Positions 7,140-15,884 of a stretch of 64,000 bases of DNA are shown here, piece after piece. Where the stretch lies: assembly GCF_003062295.1 (NCBI RefSeq), contig NZ_PYCN01000019.1, positions 92,025 to 156,024 on the forward strand. Reading direction: 5' to 3'. Under the pieces are notes generated by a model, which worked only from the letters and a program-made list of their open reading frames with translations, was not told the origin of the DNA and ran no database searches. Every line of letters begins with the position of its first letter. Position 1 is the stretch's first letter. The position numbers were made by a program, and so were the translations under genes. The DNA is from Bradyrhizobium algeriense. Its GTDB lineage: Bacteria > Pseudomonadota > Alphaproteobacteria > Rhizobiales > Xanthobacteraceae.

Positions 7140-9455
7140 ATGGGCCGGAAAATCATTCTGCTGTCCGACGGCACCGGCAATTCTTCAGCAAAAGTCTGGC
7201 GAACCAATGTCTGGCGCACCTTCGAGGCGCTGGATCTTTCCGGCAACGACCAGATCGCGTTCTATGACGACGGCGTCGGCACCTCGTCGTTCAAGCCGAT
7301 GGCGATCCTCGGCGGCGCGTTCGGTCTCGGCCTGCGGCGCAACGTCATCGCCCTCTACAAATTCGCCTGCCGCAACTATCGCGATGCCGACGACGAGCTG
7401 TTCGGTTTCGGATTCAGCCGCGGCGCCTTCACGATCCGGATCGTGATGGGGTTGATCGACAGCCAGGGTCTCGTCAAAGCCGACAATGAAGCCGAACTCC
7501 ACAGCCTGGCGAGTGCGGCCTACCGCGCCTATCGCAGGGACCGCTACCATCATCTGAAGTTTGAAGCGCCCTATCAATGGATCCGCAACAAGTTCGGGCC
7601 ACATTATCCTCCGAAAGAGGTTCGCAGGAACGTCAAGATCAGGTTCGTCGGCGTCTGGGACACGGTTGCCGCCTATGGCATGCCGGTCGACGAGATGACC
7701 CGCGGCATTCATCAGTATATCTGGCCGATTGAACTGCCGAATAACCGTCTCTCCCCTCGTGTCATGCGCGCCTGTCAGGCGCTGGCGCTCGACGAGGAGC
7801 GGACCACGTTCCACCCGCAGCTTTGGGACGAAACCGCCGGCATCAACGGCAACGCCGCTGCGCCCGATGTCGACGGGCGGCGCTTCATCAAGGACGAACG
7901 TATCAGCCAGGTCTGGTTTGCCGGCGTGCACACCAATGTCGGCGGCGGGTATCCCGACGATGCTCTCGCCTACATCCCTTTCGTCTGGATGATTACCGAG
8001 GCCAGACGATGCGGGCTCAAATTCAAATCGGATCATGCAAACGAGCCGCCCAATCCTGATCTGATGATATCCGATCCCGACACGTTCAAGAACGCGATTT
8101 CCAAGCGGGACAAGGACGGACGGCTCTACGACCCGCGCAAGGGTCTCGGCGGCTACTACCGCTACGGGCCGCGCAAACTGGTCCCATTCCTGTATCCGGA
8201 GACCAGGAAACAGGAAGACGACGAGGTCGGCGTCGGAATCGCAAAAATTCACGAAAGCGTCTTCAGGCGCATCGAAAACCACGCGCATGCTTACGCGCCG
8301 GTTGGCCTTCCGCCCTATTATCGCGTCGTCAAGGAAGACGGCGAGATCGTATCGCCCGACAAGTTCAGGATCGCGTCGGCCACAGAACCGTTTGAAGCCA
8401 GCACGGCTGCGGCGCAGCGTGCGCTGGCGCAGGAGCATGTTTGGAACGAGGTCTGGAAGCGCCGCATCGCCTATTTCGCCACCGTCGGCGCGACGTTGTG
8501 GCTGGTGCTGTTTCCGCTGGTGAGCGGCGCGCAACGCTATGATGAATATACAAGCCCGATTCGCTGGGTGTCGGACTTTGTGCGCTTTGTCGGCGGATTT
8601 CTTCCAGGCTTTGCATCGACGTGGATCGACGGCTATGCACGCGCGCCGGGCTGGTTCCTTGTTCTGGCTGGCCTGGTTTCCGGCTTGCTATATGTGTCCT
8701 CGCGAATTGCAGGTCGTACGTCAAACCTGATGGCTTCGATCTGGCGAAAGACGCCGGAAGCGCCGTCAGGCCTGCCCGACAACTGGATCTACGGTCTCCG
8801 CAGCAGCCCGCTTTACATCGGCTTCCAGGACCATCTGAAGCGCACAATCGCGCCGGCGTTCTTCGCGGTGGTGTTCTTCTATCTCGGATTTGCAGCGGTG
8901 AATCATCTCGCCTACGATGGACTGGACGTGGCCGGATACACCTGCGTTCACGGCGATGCCGATTCAAAGCCCGCAGTGCTTGAAATCAACCAGAGCAAGC
9001 GTGTCGAATTCAAAACGTCGGAACTGTGCAAGGCAACAGGCATCCTGCTCGAACATCGCGCGCGCTACTATGTGACCATCCAGCCGGGTGAGCCATGGTT
9101 CAATGGCGTCACCCGCATCGGCACTCCGGTCGGAGGCTTCTCCGCCAAAGACCAGCCGGCCTGGTACGAGCGTGTATATCTCTCCCTGTTTCTGCCTTTG
9201 CGGCGGGAATTATACAAGGATTGGTTCCGCATCGTGCTGCGTTTTGGGCATGTCGGCGGCGAAGAGAGCTCCTACGAGCCTGATCCTTACGACGACATCA
9301 TCCAGTTCAATATCGCGCCCACGATTGCGCCCAATCGCAAACAAGAACTGTTCGTCTTCGTCAACGACGCCGTGATCGGTGTTCCAGGTCTCTATGACCT
9401 GCTCTACCGCAACAATCGCGGCACTGCATACCTTACCGTAAAGCGAACGAGATAG
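7140..9455 (+). CDS. DUF2235 (Tle1-like) alpha/beta hydrolase with membrane helices
   Basis: The 771-residue protein begins with the DUF2235 fold: IILLSDGTGNS, then the nucleophile elbow GFSRGAF (Ser93) and the later AGVHTNVGGGY block (His264). DUF2235 includes the Tle1 phospholipase effectors of type VI secretion. Hydrophobic stretches near residues 443-463, 503-521 and 570-590 indicate a membrane-anchored C-terminal half, unlike soluble effectors. No type VI genes or immunity gene are adjacent, so a toxin role is unproven; a lipid or ester hydrolase is the safe call. The start at 7140 puts the fold at residue 1; an in-frame start at 7065 would add 25 residues. It lies directly after tRNA-Gly. 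Confidence 0.85.
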   Translation: MGRKIILLSDGTGNSSAKVWRTNVWRTFEALDLSGNDQIAFYDDGVGTSSFKPMAILGGAFGLGLRRNVIALYKFACRNYRDADDELFGFGFSRGAFTIRIVMGLIDSQGLVKADNEAELHSLASAAYRAYRRDRYHHLKFEAPYQWIRNKFGPHYPPKEVRRNVKIRFVGVWDTVAAYGMPVDEMTRGIHQYIWPIELPNNRLSPRVMRACQALALDEERTTFHPQLWDETAGINGNAAAPDVDGRRFIKDERISQVWFAGVHTNVGGGYPDDALAYIPFVWMITEARRCGLKFKSDHANEPPNPDLMISDPDTFKNAISKRDKDGRLYDPRKGLGGYYRYGPRKLVPFLYPETRKQEDDEVGVGIAKIHESVFRRIENHAHAYAPVGLPPYYRVVKEDGEIVSPDKFRIASATEPFEASTAAAQRALAQEHVWNEVWKRRIAYFATVGATLWLVLFPLVSGAQRYDEYTSPIRWVSDFVRFVGGFLPGFASTWIDGYARAPGWFLVLAGLVSGLLYVSSRIAGRTSNLMASIWRKTPEAPSGLPDNWIYGLRSSPLYIGFQDHLKRTIAPAFFAVVFFYLGFAAVNHLAYDGLDVAGYTCVHGDADSKPAVLEINQSKRVEFKTSELCKATGILLEHRARYYVTIQPGEPWFNGVTRIGTPVGGFSAKDQPAWYERVYLSLFLPLRRELYKDWFRIVLRFGHVGGEESSYEPDPYDDIIQFNIAPTIAPNRKQELFVFVNDAVIGVPGLYDLLYRNNRGTAYLTVKRTR

Positions 9456-9793
9456 CGGGCGCGTGACGGGTCTGTCCCATCGAATGGAACAGGCCTGGGT
9501 GGATCCACCTTATCTGTGGAAGCTTGCCCACGCAGTGGGCGCGTCTCATTCGCGACGCGCGCTCGCTCTGCGCAAATATTGCGATGCAGCGTGTCCATCG
9601 CAAAAACGTCTCAGAACCAAACCGGACGAGGAATTTTCCCTTCAGTCTGTTTTTGTCTGACGGAGCCGCGTATCTCCCGCAGCGGATGTGCTACGGGTTT
9701 GCGGTCTGTTTCTCCTCACCAGACCAAGTTCGCCTCTCAAACGTTTTCAAAATAAAACAGGCGCAGCCGCCAGGCTGCACAGGGAGTGACGCG
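9456..9793. other. Gene-free stretch upstream of the sugar dehydrogenase
   Basis: About 338 bases, AT-richer near the 3' end (AAACGTTTTCAAAATAAAAC). It presumably holds the promoter of the dehydrogenase gene. I see no coding potential or clear structure. Confidence 0.5.
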
Positions 9794-11053
9794 ATGAAAT
9801 CGGCCTTCAATCGATCTATTCTTGCGCTCGCAGCCATCCTCGTTGTCGCAGGGGCCAGTCAGGCCAACGCGCAGCAGAAGCCTCTGAAAAAATACGAGTC
9901 CGGCACCAAGGATTTCTGGACCAACCCGCCGCCGGACTGGTTCCTCGGCGACGAGACCGAGGCGCAGAAGGGCCAGGCGCCACCATCCGGTCCGCCGACC
10001 GGCGCCTCGGACGCCGAACTTGCGGCGATGATGAAGAAGATCAAGCTGCCGGAGGGCTTCAGTATCGAAGTCTATGCCTCCAACGTGCTGGAGGCGCGGC
10101 AGATGGCCTGGGGCGACAAGGGCACGCTGTTCGTCGGCTCCTTCAGCCTCGGCAACGTCTATGCGATCAAGGACAATGGCGGAAAGAGAGAGGTCAAGAC
10201 TGTCCTCAAGGGCCTCAACATGCCGACCGGCCTCGCCTTTCTCGATGGCGCGCTCTACGTCGTCGCGATCAACAAGCTGATCAAATACGAGAACGCCGAA
10301 GCCAATCTCGACAATCTCGGCGCCGGCAAGGTGGTGTATGACGACATGCCGTCCTACGTCGCGCATGGTTGGAAATACATCGCCGTCGACAAGGATGGCT
10401 GGTTCTACATGCCGTTCGGACCTCCCTTCAACATCGGCATCCCGCCCACCGGCCTCTCGCAGATCCGCCGCGTCGATCCCAAGACCGGCAATGCCGAGAT
10501 CTGGGCGCTCGGCGTCCGCAACAGCGTCGGCGGCGACGTCGATCCGCGCTCGGGGCGATACTGGTTCACCGAGAATGCGCGCGACTGGATCAGCGACGAC
10601 ATGCCGAGCGACAAGCTCAACATGATCTCGAAGATCGGCGAGCATTTCGGCTATCCCTACTGCCATCAGGGCGATATGCCGGACCCGAAATTCGCGATGG
10701 GTCACAAGTGCTCGGAGTTCACGCCGCCCGTGGTCAAGCTCGGCGCGCACGTGGCGCCGCTCGGCATGAAGTTCTATACCGGCGATCAATTTCCGCCTGA
10801 GTACAAGAACAACATCCTGATCGCCGAGCACGGCTCCTGGAACCGATACAAGTACCAGGGCGCCCGGATCAAGCGCGTGATCGTCGATGCCGATGGCAAG
10901 AACGCCAAGTCGGAGATCTTGGCTTCCGGCTGGCTTGAAGGCGACACGGGTTACCTCGGCCGTCCTAACGATATCATCCTCGCCAAGGACGGTTCGATCC
11001 TGGTGGCCGACGACTGGGCCGGCGCGATCTATCGCATCAGCTACAAGAAGTAG
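9794..11053 (+). CDS. Periplasmic PQQ-type sugar (sorbosone/glucose) dehydrogenase
   Basis: The 419-residue protein has a signal peptide (residues 1-25, cleaved after ANAQ) and a beta-propeller of the soluble glucose/sorbosone dehydrogenase family: LPEGFSIEVYASNVLEARQMAWGD, MPTGLAFLDGALYV, WALGVRNSVGGDVDP, IAEHGSWNR and RPNDIILAKDGSILVADDWAGAIYRI. These PQQ enzymes oxidise sugars or aldehydes in the periplasm. The start at 9794 is supported by AGGGAG upstream and the signal peptide. The dihaem cytochrome c gene 83 bp downstream is the probable electron acceptor. The true substrate is unknown. Confidence 0.87.
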   Translation: MKSAFNRSILALAAILVVAGASQANAQQKPLKKYESGTKDFWTNPPPDWFLGDETEAQKGQAPPSGPPTGASDAELAAMMKKIKLPEGFSIEVYASNVLEARQMAWGDKGTLFVGSFSLGNVYAIKDNGGKREVKTVLKGLNMPTGLAFLDGALYVVAINKLIKYENAEANLDNLGAGKVVYDDMPSYVAHGWKYIAVDKDGWFYMPFGPPFNIGIPPTGLSQIRRVDPKTGNAEIWALGVRNSVGGDVDPRSGRYWFTENARDWISDDMPSDKLNMISKIGEHFGYPYCHQGDMPDPKFAMGHKCSEFTPPVVKLGAHVAPLGMKFYTGDQFPPEYKNNILIAEHGSWNRYKYQGARIKRVIVDADGKNAKSEILASGWLEGDTGYLGRPNDIILAKDGSILVADDWAGAIYRISYKK

Positions 11054-11065
11054 GACGTCAACGAT

Positions 11066-11107
11066 CAGGGGCTGCGGTTATCCGGGAACGGGTGGCCGCA
11101 GCCCCTG
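11066..11107 (+). terminator. Hairpin between dehydrogenase and cytochrome genes
   Basis: A perfect 12-bp inverted repeat (CAGGGGCTGCGG and its complement) with an 18-base loop, followed by TTGTTTG. It lies 12 bases after the dehydrogenase stop. It could terminate or attenuate, making the cytochrome less expressed, or stabilise the upstream mRNA. Confidence 0.65.
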
Positions 11108-11136
11108 TTGTTTGGGGCGTGGGCAGAGGAGTTCGC

Positions 11137-11721
11137 ATGCGAAATGCACTGGTCGGGATCGTGCTGGCGTCGGCAATCGCCTGCGGTTCGCCTGTCTGCG
11201 CCGCCGATATCGCGGCCGGCAAGGAGAAGGCCGAGCTGTGCGTCGGATGCCACGGCGATGGTGGCATTTCGCAGATGGAGAACACCCCCTCGCTCGCCGC
11301 CCAGCCCGATCTCTTCATCCAATGGCAGCTCGTGTTCTTCCGCGCCGGCACCCGCAAGAACGAACAGATGCAGCCGATCGTCGAGCAGCTCAACAATGAG
11401 GACATCCGCAACCTCGGCGCCTATTACGCCTCGCTTCCGCCGCCGAAGACGCCCAAGCCCGACGATAACCCGGACCTTTCAAGCAAGGGCGCGCAGGCGG
11501 CGGCCGGACGGCGCTGCGCGTCATGCCACATGGATAGCTACGCCGGCACCAAGGCGGTCGCCCGCGTCGCCGGCCAGCGCGAGGAGTATCTCGTGAAGGC
11601 GCTGCGCGACTACAAATCGGGCGTGCGGGCCGGCGGCGCCATGGCGGCGATGGCCGATGTCGCCTTTCCCCTCAGCGAGGAAGAGATCGAAGCGCTCGCG
11701 CATTATCTCGCGCATCTCTGA
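11137..11721 (+). CDS. Dihaem class I cytochrome c (c4-like)
   Basis: The 194-residue periplasmic protein has a signal peptide (1-23, ending CAADIAAG) and two haem sites, CVGCH (Cys35/Cys38) and CASCH (Cys127/Cys130), each in a c553-type domain; two such halves make a c4-like cytochrome. GAGGAG lies at the right distance before the ATG at 11137. Position after the PQQ dehydrogenase suggests it takes electrons from that enzyme to the terminal oxidases. Confidence 0.9.
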   Translation: MRNALVGIVLASAIACGSPVCAADIAAGKEKAELCVGCHGDGGISQMENTPSLAAQPDLFIQWQLVFFRAGTRKNEQMQPIVEQLNNEDIRNLGAYYASLPPPKTPKPDDNPDLSSKGAQAAAGRRCASCHMDSYAGTKAVARVAGQREEYLVKALRDYKSGVRAGGAMAAMADVAFPLSEEEIEALAHYLAHL

Positions 11722-11729
11722 CGGTGCGA

Positions 11730-11855
11730 CGTAGCCCGGGTGGAGCGAAGCGCAACCCGGGATAACCCGCCCAGCGCGAACGAATGTCCCCGGATTACGC
11801 GGAGCCTGTCATCGGGCGCGCATTCGCGCGACCCGTTGGCTTCATCCGGACTACG
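11730..11855. repeat. Intergenic palindromic repeat, copy 2 (long form)
   Basis: Starts CGTAGCCCGGGTGGAGCGAAG and ends TTCATCCGGACTACGGG. The internal part (GCGGAGCCTGTCATCGGG through GCGCGACCCG) matches the reverse complement of the copy at 24975-25096, so these two share a longer form than copy 1. It fills the gap between convergent genes. Confidence 0.75.
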
Positions 11856-11862
11856 GGTCCAA

Positions 11863-12783
11863 CTAACTCCGCTGCTTCTCATACGCCTTGAGATGCGTAT
11901 AGGCGATGCGCAGCTTCGGCACCGGGATCTTGGCGGCGTCGGCGCGCGCAACGAGATCGCCGATCACGTGGTCGGCCTCGACCGGCAGGCCTGCTGTGAT
12001 GTCGCGGAACATCGAGGCGGTCATCGGCGAGCCTTCGGTCGTCAACAAGCCGCTGGTGCGCTGGAAGAATGGGCCGGTCGGCGCGTGGCCCGACGCCTTT
12101 GCAATCGCGCTGCATTCGTCGAGCATGCCGAGCAGAAAATCCTTGCCGCCGGCGACCGCCAGGATGTTGCCCACCGAAGTGCGCATCAGGCAGGTCGACG
12201 CGGCGAGCGAAGCGAGGAAAACCCACTTCTCCCACATGTCCTGCATGATGTGTTCGCTGGCCACCGCGCCGACCTTGCCGCTGTCAAACACTTTCGCGAT
12301 CGCGCGCACCCGCTCCGACATGGCGCCGTCGCGTTCGCCGAAATTGAGCGACTGCATCGGCGCGAGCTGGACCACCTCGCGGGCCTCGTTGAGCGTCACC
12401 GCGATCGCGCAGAGGCCGCCGAGCACGCGGTCGGCTCCGAATTTCTCGTCCAGCACGCTGAGGTGCAGCATGCCGTTGAGCAGCGGGATGATCGCCGTTT
12501 TCGGCCCGACGGCGGGGGCAAACGACTTGATCGCGTCTTCCAGGTCGAACGCCTTGCAGCTCAGCAGCACGACGTCGAATTTTTCGGCGAGCTTGTCGGC
12601 CTGCACCGTCGGCGGGCTCTTGAGCGTCACGTCGCCGGCGGGACTCCTGATGACGAGGCCTGCGTTTGCGAGCTCGGAAGCGCGCTTCGGCCGCACCAGG
12701 AACGTCACGTCATTGCCTGCCTGCAGCAGCCTACCGCCGAAATAGCCGCCGATGGCGCCGGCGCCGACCACGAGAATACGCAT
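11863..12783 (-). CDS. 2-dehydropantoate 2-reductase family protein
   Basis: The 306-residue protein starts with a Rossmann motif (ILVVGAGAIGGYFGGRLLQAG) and has the ApbA/PanE C-terminal helical domain, with MWEKWVFLASLAASTCLMR carrying the conserved lysine. PanE reduces ketopantoate to pantoate with NADPH in coenzyme A synthesis. Many alphaproteobacteria have several paralogues with other 2-oxo-acid substrates, so the symbol is withheld. AAAGGAAG precedes the ATG, and a 12-bp tandem repeat starts right above it. Confidence 0.88.
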   Translation of the reverse strand: MRILVVGAGAIGGYFGGRLLQAGNDVTFLVRPKRASELANAGLVIRSPAGDVTLKSPPTVQADKLAEKFDVVLLSCKAFDLEDAIKSFAPAVGPKTAIIPLLNGMLHLSVLDEKFGADRVLGGLCAIAVTLNEAREVVQLAPMQSLNFGERDGAMSERVRAIAKVFDSGKVGAVASEHIMQDMWEKWVFLASLAASTCLMRTSVGNILAVAGGKDFLLGMLDECSAIAKASGHAPTGPFFQRTSGLLTTEGSPMTASMFRDITAGLPVEADHVIGDLVARADAAKIPVPKLRIAYTHLKAYEKQRS

Positions 12784-12794
12784 GGATCAACTTC

Positions 12795-12830
12795 CTTTAT
12801 TGTTGGCTTTGTTGTCGGCCTTATTGTTGG
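12795..12830. repeat. 12-bp tandem repeat, three units
   Basis: CTTTATTGTTGG, CTTTGTTGTCGG and CCTTATTGTTGG follow one another directly. They start 12 bp upstream of the panE-like start and overlap its ribosome-binding site on the minus strand. Confidence 0.75.
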
Positions 12831-12969
12831 TCTTGGCGGGAGCCCAATAGCGAGGTTGGCGGATGACGAGCCGGAAAACTCCCGGCCACCATTACCACTG
12901 ACTGTCAGCTATTTGCCACTCGCTATTCGCCTGCCTACCATGTCCCGCCGAACGGCTTGTGGCGGGTGG

Positions 12970-13575
12970 CTATTTCCCCGAGACCATCTCTTCGACTTCG
13001 CGAAGTTGCTCCTTGCCGAAAAACATTTCCTTGCCGACGAAGAAAGTCGGCGAGCCGAACGCACCGCGCTCGACGGCGGATTGGGTGTTCTCGATCAGCT
13101 TCGCCTTTACGTCGGCGTCTTGTGAGCGCGCCAGCAGTTTTGCTGCATCGAGGCCGGACGAGGCCAGCGCCTTGGCCGCCACTTCAGGGTCATCCATTTT
13201 CTTCGGCTCGACCCACATGTGATGAAAGGCGGCCTCGACATATTTCTCGAACACGCCCTCGAACTGCGCCGCAACCGCCGCACGCATCAGGTTCAGCGTG
13301 TTGACTGGAAAAAATGGATTCCAGACATAAGGCTTGACCCCAAACCGCTTCAGGAATCGCTCGGTTTCCAGCGCGTGGAATTCGCGCTTGTTCTTGATGC
13401 CGGCGAGCGTTTCGGCGGGCGACTTGTTGTTGGTGGCCTTGAAGATGCCGCCGAGCAGGATCGGCACATATTCGAACTTCACGTTCGCGCGCTTTTCGAT
13501 CGCCGGTATAGCTTCGTGGCTGAGGAAGGCGTTGGGGCTGCCGAAATCGAACAGGAATTGTGGATTTGAACTCAC
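12970..13575 (-). CDS. 2-hydroxychromene-2-carboxylate isomerase / DsbA-like (GST kappa) protein
   Basis: The 201-residue protein has the DSBA-like thioredoxin fold with helical insert. The start QFLFDFGSPNAFLSH replaces the CxxC of DsbA with SPNAF, as in HCCA isomerases and kappa GSTs. PYVWNPFFPVNTLNLMRAA and GAFGSPTFFVGKEMFFGKEQL are diagnostic. Such enzymes use glutathione to isomerise aromatic catabolic intermediates. No aromatic degradation genes are adjacent, so the substrate is open. It may be co-transcribed with no neighbour; about 185 bp separate it from the panE-like gene. Confidence 0.88.
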   Translation of the reverse strand: MSSNPQFLFDFGSPNAFLSHEAIPAIEKRANVKFEYVPILLGGIFKATNNKSPAETLAGIKNKREFHALETERFLKRFGVKPYVWNPFFPVNTLNLMRAAVAAQFEGVFEKYVEAAFHHMWVEPKKMDDPEVAAKALASSGLDAAKLLARSQDADVKAKLIENTQSAVERGAFGSPTFFVGKEMFFGKEQLREVEEMVSGK

Positions 13576-13679
13576 GGCAGTCTCCTTGGATGTTTTGGCG
13601 CATTGTGGCGCAAGGCTGGCGGTGCGTCCACAGTATTATGACGAGCGTAATATTGTGGAACGCACGACCTGCCTGTGGC

Positions 13680-15044
13680 TCAGACTAGCCGCCGAAGTGG
13701 ACGGCGACGCCAGACCAATGCGTAATAGCCGAGTTGCAGGACGAACATGGCGCAGAACACGATCGGATAGGCGGCCCAGACCCCTTCCAGCCCGATGGTC
13801 CGGCTAAGGATCACGGCAGATGGTATTTCGATGGCGACGATGGCGAAGATCGACAGCAGCATGGGGGTCAAGGCCACGCCGCCTGCGCGCATCGCGCCTG
13901 AGAACACGGTCGCCATGCCGAACGGCACCGAACTCCACAAAGCGATGATGAGCAGTCCTCTCGCGAGTTCGAGCGCGGCTGTGTCGGTAATGAAGACGCC
14001 CAGCACCGCACGGGGAAACAGATAGATCAACGCCACCAGGCCGCCGGTCAGGACGAGATTGAGGAGCAGGCCGGTCCGGACGATGGCGTCCAGCCGGCCG
14101 GCGTGGCCGCCGCCGATCGCCTGCGCGCCGAGGATCGAAACCGATATCGAAATCGATATCGCGGTGAACTGCGCATAGCCCATGATCTGGTTGACGGCGC
14201 CATAGGCCGCGGTGGCATCAGAACCGAAGCCGTTGACGAGGCCGAGCAGCACCAGCTCGGCGATCGCCATCACCACCATCCCGACCGCGCTCGGGATGCC
14301 GATGCCGAGGATTTTACCGAGCAGCGCGCCATCCAGCCGAAGCCTGCGCAGAAATTCGGCGTCCGGCGCCAGCGGACTCTTCTTGTGACGGAGATATAGG
14401 CCGAGCACGAACAGCGTCAGCGCGGTGGAAATAGCCGATGCCCACGCCGGCGCCGTCACGCCGGTGGCGGGAAATCCGAACCAGCCGCGGATGAGGAGTG
14501 GCGTCAGAATCAGGCCGATCGCGGTCGATACGGCCAGCGCCAGCAGGGGCGTCAGCGTGTCACCGACGCCCCGCAGCATCGCGGTCGTCAGCAGGAAGAC
14601 GAAGCCGAGCGGCATCGTCAGCAGCATGACGCGTGCGTAAGTGCTGGCCAGGTCGAGGATATCGGGCGGCGTGGCGAGCGCGGCCATCAATTGCCGGCTG
14701 AACAGGCCGCCGAACAGCGCCACTGACGCGGCGAGGAGGAGGGCGACCGCCAGCGTCGCGCCGGCGACCGCCTTCACCGTGTCACGTTCGCCCGCGCCCC
14801 AGGCCTGTCCGATCAGGACGGTCGCGCCCGTGCTGAGGCCCATGACGAAGGCGAACAGGAAGAACATCACGGGAAAGCACACCGAGACGGCCGCCAGCGC
14901 GTCGACCCCGATCATCTGGCCGAGCAATGCGTTGCTCACGGTGCCGAACAGCGATTGCAGCGCGTTGCTCAGCATCAGGGGCGCGAGGAAGACGAGGAAT
15001 GTCTTCCAGAGAGAGGGAGTTTTCGGCACGGCGTTTATTCCCAT
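13680..15044 (-). CDS. MATE family efflux transporter
   Basis: The product has 454 residues and about twelve transmembrane helices in two related halves. SNALQSLFGTVSNALLGQMIGVDALAAVSVCFPVMFF and GLSTGATVLIGQAWGAGE are typical of MATE cation/drug antiporters. The ATG at 15044 is preferred to a GTG nine codons upstream because the conserved part begins shortly after. It exports organic cations or drugs using Na+ or H+; the substrate is unknown. Confidence 0.9.
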   Translation of the reverse strand: MGINAVPKTPSLWKTFLVFLAPLMLSNALQSLFGTVSNALLGQMIGVDALAAVSVCFPVMFFLFAFVMGLSTGATVLIGQAWGAGERDTVKAVAGATLAVALLLAASVALFGGLFSRQLMAALATPPDILDLASTYARVMLLTMPLGFVFLLTTAMLRGVGDTLTPLLALAVSTAIGLILTPLLIRGWFGFPATGVTAPAWASAISTALTLFVLGLYLRHKKSPLAPDAEFLRRLRLDGALLGKILGIGIPSAVGMVVMAIAELVLLGLVNGFGSDATAAYGAVNQIMGYAQFTAISISISVSILGAQAIGGGHAGRLDAIVRTGLLLNLVLTGGLVALIYLFPRAVLGVFITDTAALELARGLLIIALWSSVPFGMATVFSGAMRAGGVALTPMLLSIFAIVAIEIPSAVILSRTIGLEGVWAAYPIVFCAMFVLQLGYYALVWRRRPLRRLV

Positions 15045-15127
15045 TGTAGACGTGACGGATCGTTGCCGCACACCGGAGCGGTGGTGGATGAAAGGCTTTT
15101 GGAAATTCGGCGAGAGGGCGGTCGCGC

Positions 15128-15736
15128 CTATGGCTCGGCGCGATCGCTGAAGGCGAGCTTGACGACGTGGTCGCGGATATCGTCGGGCCAGCCGGCGACC
15201 AGACCGACGAATCGCCGCCGGTCATCGGCGAACAACGCCCGCGAGGCTTCCTCGAAGCCTGCGAGATTGCCGGCCATGACAGACATGAAGCGATAGGCGG
15301 CATCCCTTGCCGCGCGGGCGCGATCCGCATCGCCATTGGCGCGGCGCGCTTCTTCCACCAGCTTTCGCAACGCCACCGACGCGCCGCCGGGCTGCGTGCC
15401 GAGCCACTCCCAATGGCGCGGCAACAACGTCACCTCGCGCGCGACGACGCCGAGCTTCGGCCGTCCGCGCCCACGCGGCTCCGCTGACGCCGCCTCTTCG
15501 GTTTCGACATCCACAGGCGCGGCGGGTTGCGGCAGGCGGGCAATGATCTCGCGTTCGGTGCCGCGAAGATCGAGATCGATCGGGGAGCCGGTCGCGTCGC
15601 TGAATATGATAATCGGCGGCGCGGCGGGCCGGCGGGACGCCTGCATGACCGCAATGGCGACCTCGGCGAGCGGGCCCGCCGCAAGGCGTTGCGGGCCCAT
15701 GAAGGCCGTGAAATGGGGGCGGGTCTTGTCAGCCAT
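15128..15736 (-). CDS. DUF2239 family protein
   Basis: The 202-residue protein matches DUF2239: FTAFMGPQRLAAGPLAEVAIAVM, then PPIIIFSDATGSPIDLDLRGTEREI, a basic linker (RGRGRPKLGVVAREVTLLPRHWEWL) and a helical tail. No biochemical function is known to me. RGRGRPKLG resembles an AT-hook (GRP core), so DNA contact is possible. The start at 15736 is chosen because upstream codons cross the palindromic region. It is divergent from a glutathione transferase gene, and both share that palindrome. Confidence 0.82.
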   Translation of the reverse strand: MADKTRPHFTAFMGPQRLAAGPLAEVAIAVMQASRRPAAPPIIIFSDATGSPIDLDLRGTEREIIARLPQPAAPVDVETEEAASAEPRGRGRPKLGVVAREVTLLPRHWEWLGTQPGGASVALRKLVEEARRANGDADRARAARDAAYRFMSVMAGNLAGFEEASRALFADDRRRFVGLVAGWPDDIRDHVVKLAFSDRAEP

Positions 15737-15763
15737 TGGAGTAACTCTGGATTTTCTGTAGCT

Positions 15764-15812
15764 TATATTTACCCGGATAATTTTGTCTGTCAATATCGCC
15801 CGGGTAAATATA
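15764..15812. promoter_or_regulatory. Large palindrome shared by DUF2239 and GST promoters
   Basis: A perfect 13-bp inverted repeat, TATATTTACCCGG (15764-15776) and its complement (15800-15812), is separated by 23 bp. Each arm lies in a smaller near-palindrome (TTACCCGGATAA on the left). The spacing, about 36 bp between arm starts, puts both arms on nearly the same DNA face, as for a cooperatively bound repressor. Confidence 0.65.
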
Positions 15813-15884
15813 TCGCGCCCCAATGGCCGTCTCGACTTTCCGTCCCCCGGCTGGCACCAACGGCGGCCAATTGAAGGGAACGCC

